Origin: Alternaria dauci
Lineage: Eukaryota > Ascomycota > Dothideomycetes > Pleosporales > Pleosporaceae
Direction of reading: 5' to 3'
DNA length: 64,000 bases
Assembly: GCF_042100115.1 (NCBI RefSeq)
Contig: NC_091273.1
Location: 868,001-932,000 of the forward strand
This document shows, in pieces, positions 34,501 through 44,144 of the stretch. The notes beneath the pieces were generated by a model that did no database searches, was not told the origin of the DNA, and saw only the letters and a program-made list of their open reading frames with translations. Made by a program: the position numbers and the translations under genes. Every line of letters begins with the position of its first letter. The first letter of the stretch is position 1.

Positions 34501-35233
34501 TAGTTCCAATTTGGTTGTGACGCCGAGGGCAAGGCTTGCGTTCTCATTGCAACGATCGCGTGGGATCCTTTACAGCCTCAAACCCAAGACCTATAGCGAC
34601 GCGCGTCGTACTTGCGGCAAACCTGTCCGCTCTGCTGGCAGTGGTTGTTCGATGTCGGTTGTATCTCCACATGGAAAATTATGGATGGTGGGCATACTGC
34701 AGACATGGGTACTGTGAACAACTGTGCGGCCTCGAAAGAAGACGCGGCAGCCGCGTATGGGCATCATCGCTGTGGCAAAGTACTTTAACCAGCATTCGCT
34801 TGAATGAGGCAAACGTGTATAGTGACGACCACACAAAAAGCGAGTACGTTCAATCTGGAACCTCAAGCACTGCGAACACATGACAATAACGCATCTGGCC
34901 CACGAAACACCATGAATGAATGTGCAACATGCCTCACCTAGCCACGACTATGACAAACACATCTACTCGAGACTTATGCCTAGTATGCATCAGTGTCCTC
35001 AAAAGGAGAGGATATGTCAATCGGTGGGTGTATAGTTATATACTCGAAGGTCACTGTACCCGTCACTTCTTCAAGATCCTAGCTCCGTCATTAGCCAACG
35101 CAGTGCCATCATGATACCGCATATATAAATCACATAAACCTGTGGGCTTTTACTCTCCGAGTATCTCCCACATCAAAATATAAGATCACAGACACCTGAG
35201 CTATCCTTTGCTACTTACAGACATAACAAAAAC
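31546..35233. other. Gene-poor stretch with possible decayed coding fragments
   Basis: About 3.7 kb without an intact gene. On the minus strand between about 34547 and 33820 are several coding-like pieces in different frames: MRTQALPSASQPNWNYFRAE (starting at 34547) running to about 34300, AAEFSYDDGKQDGTWFW (34300-34240), and GESTLITKETWIPNGLTF (around 33940-33890) with mostly C- or G-ending codons. I could not connect them with good splice sites, so this may be a decayed or poorly resolved multi-exon gene. Codon bias is absent elsewhere in the stretch. The right end holds the promoter of the gene at 35234. Confidence 0.4.
35122..35129 (+). promoter_or_regulatory. TATA box of the first YG-rich gene
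   Basis: TATATAAA lies 105 bases before the ATG at 35234, in an AT-rich setting. Canonical TATA boxes are uncommon in this window and mark strongly regulated fungal promoters. Confidence 0.6.
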
Positions 35234-35969
35234 ATGGGTCGCAGAAGAGACCGCAACAGGGAACGCACGCAGCAAAACCCAGGCGACCCTTTCGCGAACT
35301 ACGACCATAACGATTCACGTGATTATGCGATCGGTAGGGAACGAATGGCAGACGGTACCTATCGCTACTTCTCAGGACATGTTGTTGCACCTGACTTTGT
35401 TCGTGATAAAAGAAAACAGAAGACTGTTGAAGAAGCCAAAGCTCAGGGCTTCGAGCATGGGGCGAACGAAGCACATATGGCGGGATAGTTCACCGGGTAT
35501 GCATACAGTGCTTTAGCTCTCAGCGACTACTCTTTCTTGAACTTCGATTTGTTGACATAAAACTATCATCAGGTTTGGCCGCGGTTACAACCAAGGTGGA
35601 CAAGCTGGTTTCATGCTGGGGAACCGGGATGAATATCGTAGTGGATACGACGAGGGTGATGATTACGGATACTGCGGAGGTTATCAGATGGGCGCCTATG
35701 ATGGTGATCATGGGTTTGGAGACTACGACGGTTATGGCGATATATTTGAAGACCACCGTGGCTACTGCGACTACGACTATGGTGGTTACCCTGGCGGCAT
35801 GGGTGTATACGATGGGCATGGTGGCTTTCAGGACGAGTTCGGAGGATATGGCGGGTTTGAATATGGTGAATATGACGACTTTGCCGGAGATTTAGATCAA
35901 GTTGAGAATTTTGGGCCATTTGGAGGATATGCGGGTTATGGTGGGTATGATGGGTATGGCTTTTACTGA
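35234..35969 (+). pseudogene. Tyr/Gly/Asp-rich low-complexity protein, interrupted by in-frame TAG
   Basis: Two parts with an apparent intron: 35234-35496 and 35573-35969 (donor GTATGC, acceptor ATCAG). The donor and acceptor are exactly in phase, so the joined frame would be 220 codons, but codon 85 (35486-35488) is TAG. Before the stop the protein is basic and charged (MGRRRDRNRERTQQN, then TYRYFSGHVVAPDFVRDK); after it, GFGRGYNQGGQAGF leads into many repeats of Gly, Tyr and Asp such as YGGYPGGMGVYDGHGG. No signal peptide or known domain. Either this is a recent nonsense mutation or sequencing error, or only the 84-residue first part is made. The stop is followed by TTC, not the CAR-YYA or CTA context known to favour read-through. 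It resembles the gene at 36500 in layout and composition and is likely a tandem paralogue. Confidence 0.6.
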
Positions 35970-36499
35970 GAACTTATCTAAGTAGTTGAGCGACGAACTG
36001 GAGTTACGAAATGCATTTGGCCCTCCATTTGGGATTTGCCGTCTTAGTATTGATGTCTCGATTCAACAAGATGAAGTTACCACTCCTCAGGTCATCTAGT
36101 GTTCTCCGTCATCTGTTGTTACGCAATATTACTCAACGGTTGTTTGTTGTGAACGACGACTTTGCATGAGCATATATTAAATGGAGACTGTGATGAAGGC
36201 CAACTTTTGGCAACAAAAATCCGTGAATATGTGACTGATAGATCGAAAACAGCGCACCAAACTGGAAATAGGTCGAACCTGACACAACGCATGATATAGC
36301 TTTACCAGTAGTATGTTAGCACGTTTTTGAGTCATCAATACCTGGTATCATTATATAAACACTGAAAGCACATATACTCTCCACTCTCCAGCTCTTTCTC
36401 TTCTCATCAACTCGTACTTCTACTGCGGAAACCGAAACAATTTCTCCAATACATCAACTACTGTTAAGCATTACTGCCTGAACGCCACTCATCGTAGCA
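35970..36499. other. Intergenic between the YG-rich pair
   Basis: 530 AT-rich bases holding the first gene's 3' end and the second gene's promoter. Besides the TATA box at 36352-36359 it contains a pyrimidine-rich leader (CTCTCCACTCTCCAGCTC, about 36378-36395). No gene seen. Confidence 0.55.
36352..36359 (+). promoter_or_regulatory. TATA box of the second YG-rich gene
   Basis: TATATAAA lies 141 bases before the ATG at 36500, followed by a CT-rich leader, the same octamer as in front of the first copy. The similar promoter design supports a common origin or shared control. Confidence 0.6.
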
Positions 36500-37087
36500 A
36501 TGAAACCGAAACCAAATATGCAGGATATCATAAATGGCGCTTACCAAGTCGGGCATCGCGATCCTTCCGATAAAGGCCCATGGACACACCACTGGAAAGA
36601 CGAGAAAGGCAATAAGTTTACAGCGCAGTACTGGCTTCCAGGACAACCTGCTCCAACCGGCAAGTTCCCCCGCGCCCCTGAGACACCCCCTGATCCTATG
36701 GCGGAATACCACAAAGCCCGTGCACACGGCCGCCAGTCCACCTTTCATGGTGCATGTGGTTTGAGGGAAGGATACGGGATGGGGGTTCCTCAAGGCTTTG
36801 AAAACGGCTATGGCATGGTAGAAATGGGAGGACAAGCATGGGAGACAGGTTTTGGACATGGCCTACTTTTCGGGGGTATACAAGGGTATCATGACGGCCA
36901 TGAAGATTACTTTGATGATTGGGATCAGTATGACAGATACGACGCCGAATTTGGTGGGGAGTATGGCGCATTCGATGGATATGGTGGCTATGATGAAGGC
37001 TACGACGGATACTATGGTGGGGGCTATGATGGAGAATACGACCAAGGCTACGGCGGTTACTACGGTGGAGGTCATGGATACTGGTAG
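36500..37087 (+). CDS. Tyr/Gly/Asp-rich low-complexity protein, intact copy
   Basis: A single exon of 195 residues, no recognised domain. The first 80 residues are ordinary in composition, with Trp and Pro (GPWTHHWKDEKGNKFTAQYW). From about residue 100 the sequence becomes Gly- and Tyr-rich with regular aromatic spacing, for example EGYDGYYGGGYDGEY, ending GGYYGGGHGYW. Aromatic-glycine tracts of this kind are seen in prion-like, phase-separating or structural proteins; that is a comparison, not evidence of function. No signal peptide is evident, so it is probably intracellular. It follows the interrupted copy on the same strand by 530 bases, with the same TATA type. The second copy lacks an intron where the first has one. 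I know no named family for it. Confidence 0.75.
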   Translation: MKPKPNMQDIINGAYQVGHRDPSDKGPWTHHWKDEKGNKFTAQYWLPGQPAPTGKFPRAPETPPDPMAEYHKARAHGRQSTFHGACGLREGYGMGVPQGFENGYGMVEMGGQAWETGFGHGLLFGGIQGYHDGHEDYFDDWDQYDRYDAEFGGEYGAFDGYGGYDEGYDGYYGGGYDGEYDQGYGGYYGGGHGYW

Positions 37088-38654
37088 GCATGCTGATAAG
37101 AGTGATAGTGCTTAGTTGTGGGCGAACCTTCTTGTACATACTCTGGATCACAGTTAACAACTTGCTTGAGATCCAGCAGAAAGTAGCAATAAATCCCTCA
37201 TGCTTAATACTACGCCTGACGCGCAGAAATCATTCTGCCCGAGTACTTACCAATCTAGAATAACATCCATGGCCTTCGTAATCAGCTCGAAGGCAATAAT
37301 GACCTTGGGAGACAAGGAAATGACCAGTTCATGTGGACTGTCGCCTATTGACTTCTATTACGCATCTCTCCAGCTTGATGTACCGGTTAGAGGCTTTACA
37401 ACGGTGCATGTTGTTGGGCTTGTCCGGATCGTTGGATGCCTCAACACAGGGACTACCTAGGTAGTCGTTTGATCGCTCAGATCAATACACCAATTCGGGA
37501 GATGATGGTGTGCGTTCACCCCTGTGGCAATATCCATTTCTGACGATCATGCGTTTTTGGTTCCCGTGTTCGATTGCCGTTCGATAGATCACATGCATCA
37601 GTCCGTGGTGGCAAGCTCCGGATGCGTATGCAGAGAGTATGCCGTGCGACCCCACAAAACACAGTATCCGAAGCCATGTAGCAACAAGCTCTGCATGATT
37701 GTGGCAGCCATGACATACCCAGGGATGCAGATGAATTGAGAGATCTCCTTCAGCCTCGTCATGGTGTTAGTGCCGATGCCATGCATTGAGAATAGAAGCG
37801 AATCTGCTTTTTGTGGAAATGACAGTAACAGAGAACGCATAGTGCTGCGTAGCCTGCGCCACAGCATATAAAAGAAGGTTGTTGAGGAGCATGTGATGGC
37901 ACGAGAGCGCGACTGACATTGTGGTCATAGGCTTCGTAAGAGTCAACCAAAGATAAGAGCACACATGCACAGGCAGTGTCCACATCTCGCGCATGTGCTG
38001 GTAGTGTATGTGGTTACCTCAAGGAACGCGTGTGAAGTAAGGAGAAAGCGGAACCAAAGAAAGCATTGGCAGGTGCGGCCGCTTTGGGACTAGACGCCGT
38101 CTGCACGCGAGAAGGGTCCACGGATCATCGCAGTTTGCCATTCACAACATCAACTCACCCATCGCGCCAATTATACAGCCGTTTTATCTATCGAGTGATG
38201 GAGAAAGCTACATCCTGATCTTCTCGCATTTACATTTGTTGTGGTCGAACGATACCAAGGTGCGCACTGCTTTCTGGTGGCGTACTGGTTGAAGATCCCC
38301 CTTACCTTCCTTTTTCTCGGCTTTTATCAGCCAAAACATGCATCTTCGATGAGGCGAACTCTCCTTGAACTTCCTTTCCCGAGATGGTGAATCATGTTTC
38401 TATTAAGAGAGTCACTACATGCGGATATACACCCCTGGAAGTAAGCCACAGATGTCCCTGCGTCTGTCCTTCGTTCTGCCAGGGACGCAGGATCTATCAC
38501 CTGGCCATGTCTCATCAAACGGACTGGTCCTTATATACTACGTCAACGAAAACGACTAGTGTGGTTGTATAAGATGTGCTATCGTTCTCTCCTTAAAAGC
38601 TTTTGAGAAGCCGCGGAGAGTGTGTTTTCAAGTAGGTAAGGTTTTCATCTCAAT
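37088..38654. other. Intergenic, no gene seen
   Basis: About 1.57 kb between the YG-rich gene and the multicopper oxidase. Overlapping minus-strand frames at 37598-37994 show no family resemblance. A TATATA sequence lies near 38532-38537, about 120 bases before the oxidase ATG and may belong to its promoter. Confidence 0.45.
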
Positions 38655-40602
38655 ATGTTTTCTTCCTTAGTCACTCGTTCATTCCTTTTCGTTAGCTGTT
38701 TTACACGCAGCATACATGCCACTCCTTTAGCCAGTGTGACTTTGTCATCCCTCATTGCACTCCCTAGCGAGACGAGCGTGCCACCATACGACACGATACC
38801 ACCGAATAATCAATCGGAAAGATGGGACAGTCCAGAATACACATGGATCTTCCAGTACCCTCTGCCTATACCCCCAGTGAAGAAATCGAAGTTGTAAGTA
38901 CGACAGTACCATGGGTGTAGCTTAGCATTGACAAAGTGTAGCACATATACTAATGAGACCACCGGTGCCATTATTGACTACTACGAGGTTGAAGTCAAGT
39001 CAGATACGAAACAAATATACCCCAATTTACCGGCTACCACATTATACACATATGATGGGCTGTCTCCAGGACCAACGTTCATGATGCGAAAGGGACGAGG
39101 TAGGTTTCGAGCTGGTTCTGTTGATAGGGTCGATGCTAACAACGTTTCTCAGAGGCCGTGGTTCGCTTCACTAACAACAGCCCAACAAACTCATCTGTCC
39201 ACGTTCATGGACAGTATAACCGCGCTCCGTTCGATGGCTGGGCGGCTGATTATGCTCATCCCGGCCAATACAAGGATTATTACTATCCAAATGCACAGAA
39301 TGCGCGATCTATCTGGTATCACGACCACACTGAGCACGAGACTGGCGAGAACGTCTACATGGGTCTTTATGGCTTCTATCTTCTGACGGACGACGCTAAA
39401 AAAGCCCTCGACTTACCAGCTGGTGATTACGATATCCCGTTAGCCTTGAGCGCGAAACAATACGCCGCCGATGGCTCACTTCTCTTCGACACACATAACA
39501 ACACTGGGCTTTGGGGCGATGTCATTCATGTGAACGGTCAGCCTTGGCCGTATCTGAATGTTGAGCCACGTAAATATCGTTTCCGCGTCCTTGATGGTTC
39601 GGTCAGTCGTTCTTACGATCTATACTTACAAGATGATGAAACTCAAGAGTCACTGAGCTTCGACATGATTGGCTCAGACGGTGGTATGTTTGTGTGACAG
39701 TTTTTCGGAGTTTCTCTAACACATTGTCAGGACTGTTCTCCCATCCAGTAAACACAAAGAGCTTTGCGATCGCTGAAGGCGAACGCTACGAAATGATTGT
39801 CGACTTCGCCGACTATAAGGGCAAGAACATCACAATGCTCAACGAGCGTGGGATGGCGGGCAATCTTGACTACGCGGCCACCGATCGTGTCATGCGATTC
39901 GTGGTCAGTGATACCGTAGCCAACTGCACCGATAACGACGCTGTACCGTCCGACCTCCGCTACATCCGTCCACCACCACAAACCAACGTCACTAAGAACT
40001 TTACTTTTTCCCGAATCAATGGCGAGTGGGTCATCAATGGAGTTGGTTGGCAGGATATCGAGAATCGCATTTTGACAAAACCTGTCTTAGGCGCGGACGA
40101 GATTTGGGAGTTGAGACACGGAGGTGGAAACGCCTCGCACCCTGTTCATATCCATCTTGTTGACTTTCAGGTGCTGTCTCGCACTGGTGGTCGTAACGAG
40201 GTGATGCCATACGAGGCAGCGGGCGAAAAGGACGTTGTTTGGATAGCCCCTGGTGAATCCGTCCGCGTTGTGGCTAGGTATGCACCATGGGAGGGTGTCT
40301 ACATGTTCCACTGTCACAACCTCATCCATGAAGATTACGAGTAAGTCTTTTCACGATAATCATCATTGCTCCTGGCACTAACAACAAATAGCATGATGGT
40401 TGCATTCAACGTTACGAACCTCGAAAAATGGGGCTACGATAACACTACGCTGTTCATTGATCCCATGCAGCCGGAGTTCCGACCGAAGAATATTGACACT
40501 GCGGATTACACGGAAGAAGCTATACGCAGCAAGCTAGACTGGTTTGACAGCCTTGATGCCTACAACCAGCGCTCTGAGCAAGAATTTGAGGACCGCAGCT
40601 AA
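38655..40602 (+). CDS. Secreted multicopper oxidase, bilirubin-oxidase-like
   Basis: Predicted extracellular four-copper oxidase reducing oxygen to water while oxidising phenolic or tetrapyrrole substrates. Exons 38655-38893, 38942-39099, 39153-39683, 39731-40340 and 40392-40602 give 582 residues. A hydrophobic N-terminus (SLVTRSFLFVSCFTRSIHA) looks like a signal peptide with cleavage near residue 22. Copper ligands: HVHGQ (from residue 149), WYHDHTEHE with His189 and His191, HPVHIH (446-451), and FHCHNLIHEDYDMM with His503, Cys504, His505, His509 and an axial Met514. The pattern, with DVIHVNGQPWP and VEPRKYRFRVLD, closely follows fungal bilirubin oxidase rather than plant-type laccases. Several NxS/T sites fit a secreted glycoprotein. 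All introns are 48-53 bases. It stands in the accessory part of the window and may act in pigment formation or detoxification (inference). Confidence 0.93.
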
Positions 40603-42578
40603 TAAACATGCGAGCTTTCTCCAATACATGATCAGATCCGGTCATATGCCACTTCTTTTGTTATCAGTTAATCTTTTTCCATGTATCAATATCACTTGCT
40701 ATGCATTCTCGACCGATGTAATCTAGTTCTGACAGTGTGAAGGTCAGTCTCCAAGGTGAGGGGTGTTAGCAAGATGTAGGCGAGTAAGTAGTGCATGGAA
40801 TACCGCCAACGAAAAACGAGGCAAGCGATCAAACGTGTGAGACAACTACCATGATGCATACGAGCGTTTACAAAAATCTGCGTCTCAACTGAGAGCTTAC
40901 GCAAAGTGTGCTCATTTTGTCGCGACCATGATTCTCGTGCTTGATCTTCCCATACCACATAGAATTCGTACCGCATCACACGTACACTGGAAGCCGGACT
41001 GAGCATCGGCATTAAGCATTAGCGACCGCTTATCTGCATATCTCAGCTGCAGGGACCAGCATGCCTATTGCAGCAGATCGAACAGCCTGCGGCCTGGCTT
41101 CATTACGGTCCCGCCGAGACAACGCCTCTCCCAGCGGGGAAACGGAAATCTGCTCACCTGCCAGAAGGAAAATGCGGAAGAGATAGAATCTCCCCTGTCA
41201 GACATCGCTGTCAACCAGGGTCTCAGGTTTCGTGTAAACCAGCCACTCCCAAACTTCCACGCTTCAATCGACGAGCAAGGCTGTCCCCGCCGCCCGCCGA
41301 CATCCAGCATGGCCTGCAAGGCCACCCCAGATCATCAGCCGTTGGAATACGACTCGCGGGGTCCGGGGGCCACCTGCATTATGCCATGACTCAAACAGCG
41401 AATGCAGACTTGCCAGTGTCGTACCTTCTGGCAAATCTTGAAAGTTTAGAAACAGCCGTGTCGATGGTTTCAGGACTGTCTCCGACATCTTCCATCCCGT
41501 CTAAACGATAAGATTGCGCGGACGGGTGGGCTGTTTGGTCAACTGCGTGCCCTAGGGCCCACATAGAGCCCCATATGGCAACGTCTCCTTGCGATTGATT
41601 CGCAACATGTGCGGGCTACTACTATGCGGTGCCGCAGGAAGAAATGTTATCCGTGCCGAGAAAGATAGTGCGCGAGGGCTATGTGCCGTTATGTCGTATC
41701 AGTAAGTACGCTATAGTGGAGCCAGAGTAGGAAATCGTGATGAGAGGTGCGACACGGCCTTCGTAAAATCCTCGTACAGATGCGGAAATCGTTCCGATAG
41801 AGTAACAACTTCTACCACGATCGATCCTCTTATAACACTCCTCTCAACCCACCCACCCACAAATAACCTCCCATAGCCGCGAAAGCCACAATCCTTAATC
41901 TCACAGCCCACATCTTACACCTCACATGCTCTTGATCGCGTGGTACTCTCGGCCGTTTTCGCACCTTAGGTGTGGGCTAATATGATGAATGGTGCGGTTG
42001 GCTGTCGTAATCGTGAGTGCGGTTGGTCACACTAAACCGGCGATTTGTGAGCTTCTCGGCCCGACTCAGGCAGTTCACAACGCAAGCTTTGCGGTGTTGA
42101 GTGCCGCGTACAAAGTAGTGCCGCTTGGGAAAGGCCGGGTAACGCGGCGTGAGTACGTTCGTCATCTGAAGTGCGAATGGTCGAGATCGGAAGTTGCCGT
42201 GCGGACTGGTACGGGCATCACGTATCGAAGCGAGGCATTTCGAGGCGAGGACACGGCCTGAATATGGCCGGATCGACTTGGTTGGTGGTGCAGACGTCGG
42301 TAGTTGGCCAGAGTAGCAGCAGTAGCTCATGTTTCAACATGTGCTGGTCCTCATCAAACTCAGAACGAATAAAAGGAAATTGCAAATGATGTGACAAGGG
42401 AGTTATGTCTGGCTGGTATCATGTGTTGTGCTTGTGTCTAGTGTTTTGTGATCTAGCTAAGTGTCTATGATATATGGCCATCATCGCCAGCGATATAATG
42501 AAATCAAATGAGGTACTACCCATGCGCCATGCTATGCAGAAAACCAAGACAAGAAAAAAGAAGAAGACAAAGTCCTTC
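40603..42578. other. Convergent intergenic, no gene seen
   Basis: Nearly 2 kb between the convergent 3' ends of the oxidase and the HAD hydrolase. Frames such as 41068-41511 (+) and 42330-41977 (-) look like chance. No repeat or RNA gene recognised. Confidence 0.5.
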
Positions 42579-43918
42579 CTACTCCTCAAGCACACCAGTG
42601 CTGATCATGCTCTCCCTTAGAGCCTTCTTATACTCGCGCTCCATACCATGCTTGACAGCCTCGAGGACATTTTGCACAATAGCCTTGGGCTCAAAGCGAG
42701 GAGTAGTGCCGCGTTGGTAGACGCCTGTCTCTACTAGTATGGAGTACCAGTTTGCCGAATCGGTGTGCGCGTTGTACTCGTTGGTGCCCCTAATGTCGGA
42801 CTCGGGCGTGTCACCTACAAAGTAGACAGTTGAAGGAGCGGAGTTGATGCCATGAGTGTCCCTTCGCCATTCCTTGAGAAGGCGAGTGGCAAACTCGAAA
42901 GTGCCGATCTGAGGCTTGCCGAACGCGGTAGTCTTTAGTTCTCGGCCAGTGACTGCTTTGAACATAGCCTCGAGTGAAACACGGAGAGCGCCCATACCAA
43001 TGCGGGTAAGGTCGTGCGAAGCACTCCAAACAACGTCGTTGTGGGAGAAGAAGACTGGTGGACCCTCGTCGAAGTTGGCGGATCGTGTTCCAAGACGACC
43101 TTTCTTGGACATCAACAGGTCCAAGATGATCTGCTGGTCCGAAGCCCAATCGCGAGAATCGGCGAAGACGAAGATCGCCTCAATCTCAACCTCGGCGAAG
43201 TTTCGTACTCGCGAATTCTTGTACTCTTCCTCAGTGAGCTTGCGGAAAGGTGTCGTGTCTTGGTTGTCTTTAATGATATCTCCTGGGGTAACAACATCCT
43301 TGAAGCCATAGCCCTCAGCCACGATGCGGCACTTCTCGCCCTCGCCTCCAACAACGAGGACAGTGTTGTACTTCTCTGCCATCTCCCTCATGGGAGTGTG
43401 TCCGCAGATGAATTGACCAGGTGATACCTCGATCTCCATTTGCTTGCTGAGCTGTACGCAGCGCTCGGCTTCGGTCTTTCCACCACCGTTGGTGACGAAG
43501 ATGTATGGCACTACGATACCGTATTCATTCTCCCCGTTGAGCATCTTCATGGCTTCAACGGCTTCGGGAATGGGTCGACCACCTCGAATGAGGACACCAT
43601 CAATATCTGATATGTGTTAGAGTAGGTTTATTTTGATTTAGTGGGGTTCAACACACCAAAAGCGAATGCATATTTGTCTGTGACTGAAGTCTCGGGAGGA
43701 GTGTAACCAGGCGATCCAGGAGTCACAGCAGAGTCAAGGTGGTGTCTGGCAGTCTCGAATGCGCTGGCAATCTCCGATGCTTTCGACGGAGCCATGAGAT
43801 GTTGTGGGGGTACGACGACGGTTGGGCCCATTGTGATGTTCTCGCGGGTGGCTTCATTGGAAGAAAGGCGTCGAGGATTTCCCGTCGAGGGAGGGACTGC
43901 AAGAGAAGGCGCCGACAT
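42579..43918 (-). CDS. HAD-superfamily IIA hydrolase, CECR5/YKR070W-like
   Basis: Predicted HAD phosphatase-fold protein of the eukaryotic CECR5/YKR070W group, often mitochondrial; the substrate is unknown. Exons on the minus strand 43918-43657 and 43606-42579 give 429 residues. Splicing creates the HAD motif I AFAFDIDGVLIRGG with Asp88 and Asp90. Motif II is in YIFVTNGGGKTEAE, and motif IV in VYFVGDTPESDIRGTNEYN. The start at 43918 (MSAPSLAVPP) is preferred over the upstream ATG at 44023 because a TATAAA on the minus strand (44049-44044) is only about 26 bases from 44023 but 131 from 43918. The N-terminal 85 residues are Ser/Pro-rich and may contain a sorting signal. The intron is 50 bases with donor GTGTGT. 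Confidence 0.9.
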
Positions 43919-44043
43919 CTTTGAAGACAAGGTGAAGACTGATATTCCAAGAAGAGTTTTGCAACTTGTGTGGTTTGCTGCGAATGGAGGAGTCTGTTGG
44001 GGAATGGTTTGATGAAATTCCAAACACTGGAATTCTGGTAGCC

Positions 44044-44049
44044 TTTATA
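44044..44049 (-). promoter_or_regulatory. TATA box of the HAD hydrolase gene
   Basis: TATAAA on the minus strand in the context CTATAAAGGC, 131 bases before the preferred start codon. It supports the downstream ATG at 43918, since the ATG at 44023 would fall roughly where transcription starts. Confidence 0.55.
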
Positions 44050-44112
44050 GTGTACGAGCCCGATAGATAGGTCAAGTCTCCAGATAACCCCTCAGAAGAA
44101 GCGGAGAGAACT

Positions 44113-44144
44113 GTGGGTATGTGGGTATGTGGATATGTGGAGGT
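44113..44144. repeat. Four imperfect 8-base repeats
   Basis: Units GTGGGTAT, GTGGGTAT, GTGGATAT, GTGGAGGT. A short minisatellite upstream of the HAD hydrolase gene; no function can be inferred. Confidence 0.85.

Noticed and set aside
43919..44023. Longer HAD hydrolase start at 44023
   Set aside because: Only about 26 bases after the TATA box, so probably at or before the transcription start; 43918 is preferred.
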